This document shows positions 12,626 to 16,437 of a DNA stretch of 16,437 bases, one piece after another. The stretch's first letter is position 1; each line of letters starts with the position of its first letter. The notes beneath the pieces were generated by a model, which worked only from the letters and a program-made list of their open reading frames with translations, had not been told where the DNA came from and searched no databases. Origin of the DNA: F1-60-MAGs149 sp037133215 (GTDB lineage: Bacteria > Actinomycetota > Thermoleophilia > Gaiellales > F1-60-MAGs149); assembly GCA_037133215.1 (NCBI GenBank), contig JBAXOM010000048.1, positions 1-16,437 of the forward strand, read 5' to 3'. A program made the translations under genes and the position numbers.

Positions 12626-13333
12626 TCACGAGCCGAGGCGGTCGGGCAATTGTCGATCCGGCCAGATATCGAGGAACGCCGCGCGCTCGTCGCCGGTCGC
12701 CGAGGCGAGCTTGATTGCCGCAAGCGCCGCACGGTCCGAACCCGCCATCGCGGCAGCCCGTTCCTCTGCCCAGGCGAGCTGCGCATCGGCCTCGACGATT
12801 GCGTCGACCAGTCCTGCGGCGAGAGCCTCATCTGCACCGACACGTGCGCGGGTCGCAAGGTATTCGAGCGTCTTCGGGCGCCCCACTAATAGTTCGAGGC
12901 GCACCAGCCCACCGAAGCCGGGCATCAGACCAAAGCCCGCGTGGACGAACCGCAGTTCGGCATCGGGCGCAGCAATCCGCCAGTCAGCTGCGAGTGCCAG
13001 CTCGGCGCCACCACCCACCGCGTGTCCAGGCAGGCAGGCGACCACAAGCAGGGGAAGTTCTTCGAGCAGGTCGCAGAGTTCGGTCCCGCGATCGGTCAGA
13101 GTCTCCCCCGTCTCGTCCAGCTCTTCCCACTCGCGAATAGCAGCGCCCGAACAGAACACACCATCTGCGCCCGTTAGCATCAGAAGACGCACCGACTCGG
13201 TCGCGGCGGCCTCGAGGGCGAAACGCGTAATCAACGTCGCCGCCTCAGGGCCCAACGCGTTGCGCGTGGTCGCATCATCGAGCGTGATGACGGCGAGCGC
13301 GTCGCGGATCTCAAAACGGACTGGAACTGTCAT
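12626..13333 (-). CDS. Crotonase-family (enoyl-CoA hydratase/isomerase) protein with altered active site
   Basis: 235 aa, slightly short for the family (about 255). Core motifs: NALGPE near the start, the oxyanion-hole segment VFCSGAAI (59-66) and GHAVGGGAELALAADWRIA (103-121), where E111 aligns with Glu144 of rat enoyl-CoA hydratase. The second catalytic acid, Glu164 in rat, aligns with H131 (RFVHAGFGLMPGFGG), so simple hydratase activity is doubtful; isomerase, lyase or hydrolase chemistry on an acyl-CoA is as likely. The C-terminal trimerisation region is truncated, ending LPDRLGS. A TACGCT box lies 6 bases before the ATG with TTGGCT 17 bp further upstream, so the gene has its own promoter inside the end of the CcmI-like gene. 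The downstream neighbour is the MIP18-like gene. Confidence 0.9.
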   Translation of the reverse strand: MTVPVRFEIRDALAVITLDDATTRNALGPEAATLITRFALEAAATESVRLLMLTGADGVFCSGAAIREWEELDETGETLTDRGTELCDLLEELPLLVVACLPGHAVGGGAELALAADWRIAAPDAELRFVHAGFGLMPGFGGLVRLELLVGRPKTLEYLATRARVGADEALAAGLVDAIVEADAQLAWAEERAAAMAGSDRAALAAIKLASATGDERAAFLDIWPDRQLPDRLGS

Positions 13334-13339
13334 GGCGTC

Positions 13340-13368
13340 AGCGTACCGGGAAGCCTCGACCTAGCCAA
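13340..13368 (-). promoter_or_regulatory. Promoter of the crotonase gene (TTGGCT-17 bp-TACGCT)
   Basis: On the minus strand TTGGCT (13368-13363) and TACGCT (13345-13340) are 17 bp apart, and the ATG follows 6 bases after the -10. The -35 overlaps the last codons and stop of the CcmI-like gene. A leaderless mRNA is expected. Confidence 0.5.
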
Positions 13369-13663
13369 CAGGAGGTACTTCGGCATCCAACTTGCGAATC
13401 GCCTCCGCCGCACGCGCGCGATAGTCCGTGACTAGATCGGCGTAGTCCTCGTCACCGATGTGGTGCGTGGCGTGGTCGACTTCGAGTTCCTTGAGTGCCC
13501 CGAGCGCGAGGTCGCGCTCTTCGCGGAGCGCCAAACGACGGCGCTGACCGTCGGTAAACGGATCGAGCTGGTCGGCGGCCGACGCGGGGCGCACGAGTGG
13601 CCAGGAGACACCGACCACGGCTGCGAGCGCAATTAGTCCAAGGACGAGAGCGGCAATCATCAC
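13361..13663 (-). CDS. Short CcmI-like membrane protein of the cytochrome c maturation cluster
   Basis: 100 aa. One N-terminal membrane helix (about 2-22, MIAALVLGLIALAAVVGVSW) is followed by a charged helical region with LALREERDLALGALKELEVDHA and IGDEDYADLVTDYRARAAEAIRKLD. That pattern matches the N-terminal part of CcmI/CycH, which in classical systems carries an extra TPR domain that binds the apocytochrome C-terminus; here the TPR part is absent. The start GTG at 13663 (or ATG at 13660) overlaps the ccmF stop by a few bases, so translation is coupled. Context makes a role in apocytochrome handling or in stabilising CcmF likely. It is too short to be a whole CcmI and has no CxxC motif, so it is not CcmH. 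Confidence 0.8.
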   Translation of the reverse strand: MMIAALVLGLIALAAVVGVSWPLVRPASAADQLDPFTDGQRRRLALREERDLALGALKELEVDHATHHIGDEDYADLVTDYRARAAEAIRKLDAEVPPVG

Positions 13664-15651
13664 GACTCTCCTGGTAGTGGTTCTTCGGCGTAGCGACGCA
13701 AGATCCGCCGCGCCTCGCGCTCGTCCGGCCAGACGCAGAGGATCACGCCGCCGACGAAGAAGAAGCCGGCGATCCAGAGCAGTCCAACCACCGGCTTGTA
13801 GAACGCCTTGATCTGGACCGCGCCATCGCCACGGATACCGTCGAGAATGATGAAGAGGTCGCCCGCAGTCATCGTCGTACGAATTGCCACTTCGTTCGAG
13901 GTCGTCTGCTCGCGGAGGTACGCGCGCTTCGCCGGCTTGAGCGTGCCGAGGCTACTCCCGTCGCTCGTGACGTTGAGGACCGCTGCGCGCTCAACGTAGT
14001 TCGGACCGCGCGTCTTCTCGACGCCCGCGAACGTCAGGACATTGCTGCCGACGGTGAGCGACTGGCCCGGCTTGAGGAGTCCCTCTGCCCGCGTCTCGTA
14101 GGCACTCGAGCCGATTGCGCCGATCACAAACAGGATCACGCCGAGGTGCACGATATAGCCGCCATAGCGACGGCGATTACGGCCAATGAGGCGCGACAGG
14201 GCGATCAGCCAGTTCTCGCCATGGATACTGCGACGAGCTGCCGCACCACGCACGAACTCGCTGAGAATCGTGACAGTCACGAACGCACAGACGCTGCCGG
14301 CAGCAACACCAGGCCATGACGAGTCAAGACCAAAGCCGATCATGACGCCGCCAGCAATCAGGCCAGCGGCCACAGGCCAGAGAAAAGAGCGCCGCAGTTG
14401 CTTAAGCGATGCGCGGCGCCAGGCAATCAACGGACCAACACCCATCAGGAAGAGCAGCGGAATGCCGAAGGCAACCACAAAGAAGACGTAGAACGGCGTC
14501 GAGACCGTCTCGCGCACTGAGCCGACGGCCTCGGTCAAGAGCGGAAAGATGACACCCCAGAGGACGGCGAAGGCGAGTCCGACGAGCAGCAGATTGTTGA
14601 ATAGGAATGTGGCCTCGCGACTGACGAGCGATTCGATGCGTTGGTCTGCCTTCAAGAGTGGCAGGCGCCAAAGGATGAGCCCGAACGCTCCACCGAGCAC
14701 GGCAGCAAGGGCGAAGACGAAGTACCACCCGATGTTGGTCGAGACGAAGGCGTGGATCGACGAGAGGATGCCGCTGCGCGTGAGGAAGGTTCCGAAGATC
14801 GACAACGCGAAGGCGCCAGAGATCAGACAGATGTTCCAGACCTTGAGCATGCCCTTGCGCTCCTGGACCATCACGGAGTGCAAGAAGGCAGTCGCCACAA
14901 GCCACGGCATGAGCGCCGCGTTCTCGACTGGATCCCAGGCCCAGAAGCCACCCCAACCAACCTCCGTGTACGCCCAGTGCGAGCCGAGCAGCATGCCGAT
15001 ACCAAGAAAGCCCCACGAGGCAAGCGTCCAGCGCCTAGAGGCAACGAGCCAGCGCGCGTCGGTGCGGCCCGCGATCATGGCAGCCATTGCGAGCGCGAAC
15101 GGGATCGCGAGCCCGACGTAGCCGAGGTAGAGACAAGGCGGATGGATCGCCATGTAGGGGTTTTGCAACGACGGGTTGAGCCCCACTCCGTCTGCCGGAG
15201 CAAGTTGCGTGACAAACGGGCTTGCCGGTACCACCAGCAACACGAGAAAGAACCCACCGATCAACGCGAGGACCATGATCAGCCAAGGCTGCAACTCGCC
15301 AAGGGCACGACGCGTGGCACGGAGCGCAAGCAAACTGAAGGCCGCCAGGATCGTCACCCAAAGGAGCAACGAGCCCGCCTGCGAGCCCCACCAGGCCGTA
15401 AACATGTAGCCCGCTGGCAAGGATCGTGACGTCGTATCGGCGACGACCTTGAACGAGAAGTCGTGAGTAAAAATCGCATAGAGGAAGATCGCGTCGGCGA
15501 TCACGACGAGTGCGAGGATCGCCCAGAGCGCGTTACGGGCGCTGGTCAGAAAGCGTCGATCGTGCCCTAAACCAGCAAACAATCCACCGGCAGCCGCATA
15601 GATCGCGAGCAGCAGCGCAAGGATCAATGCACCTTGGCCGATCAGTGCCAC
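13660..15651 (-). CDS. ccmF: Haem lyase / cytochrome c synthetase subunit CcmF
   Basis: 663 aa, the usual length, with about 14-15 membrane segments. The WWD-type haem-handling domain is at about 229-250 (GWGGFWAWDPVENAALMPW). The conserved histidines of CcmF are visible: H170 in AIHPPCLYLGYVG, H258 in TAFLHS, H300 in SSIHAFV and H502 in YIVHLGVILF. A soluble periplasmic segment follows near residues 525-625 before the last helix. It ligates haem from CcmE to CxxCH motifs of apocytochromes outside the membrane. Start is GTG 15651, with AGGAG 8-9 bases upstream; an ATG at 15656 is out of frame. It lies 19 bases after ccmE and overlaps the CcmI-like gene. ccmABCD and ccmG/H are not in this window. 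Confidence 0.96.
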   Translation of the reverse strand: MALIGQGALILALLLAIYAAAGGLFAGLGHDRRFLTSARNALWAILALVVIADAIFLYAIFTHDFSFKVVADTTSRSLPAGYMFTAWWGSQAGSLLLWVTILAAFSLLALRATRRALGELQPWLIMVLALIGGFFLVLLVVPASPFVTQLAPADGVGLNPSLQNPYMAIHPPCLYLGYVGLAIPFALAMAAMIAGRTDARWLVASRRWTLASWGFLGIGMLLGSHWAYTEVGWGGFWAWDPVENAALMPWLVATAFLHSVMVQERKGMLKVWNICLISGAFALSIFGTFLTRSGILSSIHAFVSTNIGWYFVFALAAVLGGAFGLILWRLPLLKADQRIESLVSREATFLFNNLLLVGLAFAVLWGVIFPLLTEAVGSVRETVSTPFYVFFVVAFGIPLLFLMGVGPLIAWRRASLKQLRRSFLWPVAAGLIAGGVMIGFGLDSSWPGVAAGSVCAFVTVTILSEFVRGAAARRSIHGENWLIALSRLIGRNRRRYGGYIVHLGVILFVIGAIGSSAYETRAEGLLKPGQSLTVGSNVLTFAGVEKTRGPNYVERAAVLNVTSDGSSLGTLKPAKRAYLREQTTSNEVAIRTTMTAGDLFIILDGIRGDGAVQIKAFYKPVVGLLWIAGFFFVGGVILCVWPDEREARRILRRYAEEPLPGES

Positions 15652-15670
15652 GTCATGTACTCCTGACAGC

Positions 15671-16126
15671 TCAGGACGAGCCCGACGACGTCGAGGTCGT
15701 CGCCTTGTCCTGGTACTTCGATGGACACTTGGTCACCAATGTGTCGGGGATGGCGGTAAAGACGCCATTTCTGAAGGTTCCGTCGATCACGATCGCCCGC
15801 CCTACGCGGTACGCGTCCGGAACGGCACCGTGATATTCGACTGGCATCGTGGTGGCATGCTCGTTGTCTTGCAGGATAAAGCGCATCCCGTGTGGATCTG
15901 CGGCGTCGCCACTCGTCTCGGTGACCTTGCCCTCTAGGCGCACCTTCTGCCCGTCGTAGCCCGTCGAGGCTTGAGCAACACCGAGCACGGGAATCGAGGA
16001 GTCCGCAAACGCCGTGTAGACGGCGAAGGTGCCAAGCAGCGAGGCAACAGCCAGCGCAATTACGAGCCGGACATGTCGAATTCCTGTCTTCGGTCCGTCT
16101 GGAGTTGCGGGCGTTGCATCGCTCAT
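15671..16126 (-). CDS. ccmE: Haem chaperone CcmE, CxxxY variant
   Basis: 151 aa. A single N-terminal membrane anchor (about 19-41, RLVIALAVASLLGTFAVYTAF) precedes the OB-fold beta domain (VRLEGKVTE, then MRFILQD, VEYHGAVPDAYRVGRAIVIDGTF). The haem-binding position is C134 with Y138 (CPSKY), not the HxxxY of E. coli CcmE, where His130 binds haem covalently. Cys variants are known from archaea and some bacteria such as Desulfovibrio. The tail after residue 141 is short and Ser/Thr-rich. CcmE takes haem from CcmC and hands it to CcmF, encoded 19 bases downstream. ATG 16126 has no Shine-Dalgarno but lies 9 bases after TAGAAT. Confidence 0.95.
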   Translation of the reverse strand: MSDATPATPDGPKTGIRHVRLVIALAVASLLGTFAVYTAFADSSIPVLGVAQASTGYDGQKVRLEGKVTETSGDAADPHGMRFILQDNEHATTMPVEYHGAVPDAYRVGRAIVIDGTFRNGVFTAIPDTLVTKCPSKYQDKATTSTSSGSS

Positions 16127-16135
16127 GCGTTACTG

Positions 16136-16141
16136 ATTCTA
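16136..16141 (-). promoter_or_regulatory. -10 box (TAGAAT) of the ccmE-ccmF-ccmI-like operon
   Basis: TAGAAT on the minus strand matches TATAAT at 5 of 6 positions, 9 bases before the ccmE ATG. There is no clear -35 at 17-18 bp. It fits the leaderless pattern seen at other genes here. Confidence 0.45.
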
Positions 16142-16168
16142 TCGGAGGCCTGACGGTTTTGGCCCACC

Positions 16169-16189
16169 CCCGAGCTACGCAGCCTCGGG
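16169..16189. terminator. Small hairpin around the stop of the right-edge gene
   Basis: CCCGAG (16169-16174) and CTCGGG (16184-16189) form a 6-bp stem whose loop contains the stop codon of the minus-strand 74-aa gene. No T-run follows, so terminator function is tentative. It separates that gene from the ccm operon. Confidence 0.3.
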
Positions 16190-16399
16190 CTGTGCACCAT
16201 CGATGCGCAACAGCTCGTCACGCATCTCGGCACGGTCGATGTACGACATCGCGTCGGCATACCCCTGGCTGTAGGCGGTCCGCAAATACCAGCCGATGAT
16301 CTCGGGATCCCACTGCTCGCGAGGTACTTCGAAGAGCTCCGCCCACAGTCCAGCCAGCCGTAGGTCGAGCAGCCGCGCGAGGTCCTCATGTCGTTCCAC
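16175..16399 (-). CDS. Small conserved-looking protein of unknown function
   Basis: 74 aa from the GTG at 16399. It is rich in charged and aromatic residues, with a predicted helical pattern (HEDLARLLDLRLAGLWAEL, then IIGWYLRTAYSQGYADAM, then RAEMRDELLRIDG). No signal peptide, membrane segment or cysteine is present. Codon positions show GC-rich third bases like the neighbours, supporting a real gene. An internal ATG (third residue region ERHE, out of frame) is not usable, and no Shine-Dalgarno is visible before the GTG. It is upstream of and co-oriented with ccmE, which has its own -10 box. I do not recognise the family; a small cytosolic regulator or adaptor is conceivable. Confidence 0.65.
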   Translation of the reverse strand: MERHEDLARLLDLRLAGLWAELFEVPREQWDPEIIGWYLRTAYSQGYADAMSYIDRAEMRDELLRIDGAQPEAA

Positions 16400-16408
16400 C
16401 TGTGAGGC

Positions 16409-16414
16409 ACGCTA
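16409..16414 (-). promoter_or_regulatory. Possible -10 box (TAGCGT) of the right-edge gene
   Basis: TAGCGT on the minus strand lies 9 bases before the GTG at 16399. It is a weak match, listed because it follows the same spacing rule as other starts here. The window ends 23 bases further on, so no -35 can be judged. Confidence 0.2.
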
Positions 16415-16437
16415 CTCGCGCCGCCGGACAGTGATCG

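Overview
The window looks like a chromosomal housekeeping segment of a fairly GC-rich bacterium, most likely an actinobacterium. The pointers are a fused two-WYL PafBC-type regulator, many start codons only 6-9 nt downstream of a -10-like hexamer (the leaderless arrangement common in Actinobacteria), GTG starts, and compact mixed-strand gene order. A Thermoleophilia-like lineage is a guess from gene content, not a firm assignment. I see no insertion sequence, integrase, phage gene, CRISPR array, tRNA or rRNA, and no gene-free stretch above 300 bases.

Left part (1-4800). A pentapeptide-repeat protein enters from the left edge and ends at a 16-bp hairpin. Facing it on the minus strand is a unit reading leftward: a small secreted protein, an OmpR-type response regulator and a membrane sensor histidine kinase. 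Upstream of it, on the same strand, is a 3-hydroxyacyl-CoA dehydrogenase.

Middle part (4800-11200). Two coupled plus-strand zinc-ribbon proteins follow; the second carries a membrane helix, a seven-fold ITDTG repeat and a SPOR-like tail. Next is an isolated 137-aa gene with its own promoter, a 5' UTR hairpin and a strong terminator. DNA polymerase IV (dinB) is divergent from a fused pafBC-like gene, which is preceded by a 15-codon mini-ORF overlapping its start. pafBC meets queG tail to tail, with both stop codons inside one CTAG.

Right part (11100-16437). queG and rnhA diverge from a 204-base-or-shorter promoter zone that contains a perfect 32-bp palindrome lying exactly midway between the two proposed start codons. 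A stand-alone ribosomal protein S18 gene with an RG-rich and acidic tail follows. On the minus strand are a MIP18/DUF59 Fe-S assembly-type protein, a crotonase-family protein, and a cytochrome c maturation cluster (ccmE, ccmF and a short CcmI-like protein). CcmE has the CxxxY haem-binding motif rather than HxxxY. A small unknown protein lies at the right edge.

How the genes work together. ccmE, ccmF and the CcmI-like gene form a clear functional group in haem delivery to c-type cytochromes. pafBC and dinB plausibly belong together in the DNA-damage response. The hydroxyacyl-CoA dehydrogenase and the crotonase could both serve acyl-CoA metabolism but are not adjacent. The most unexplained signal is the 32-bp palindrome between queG and rnhA.
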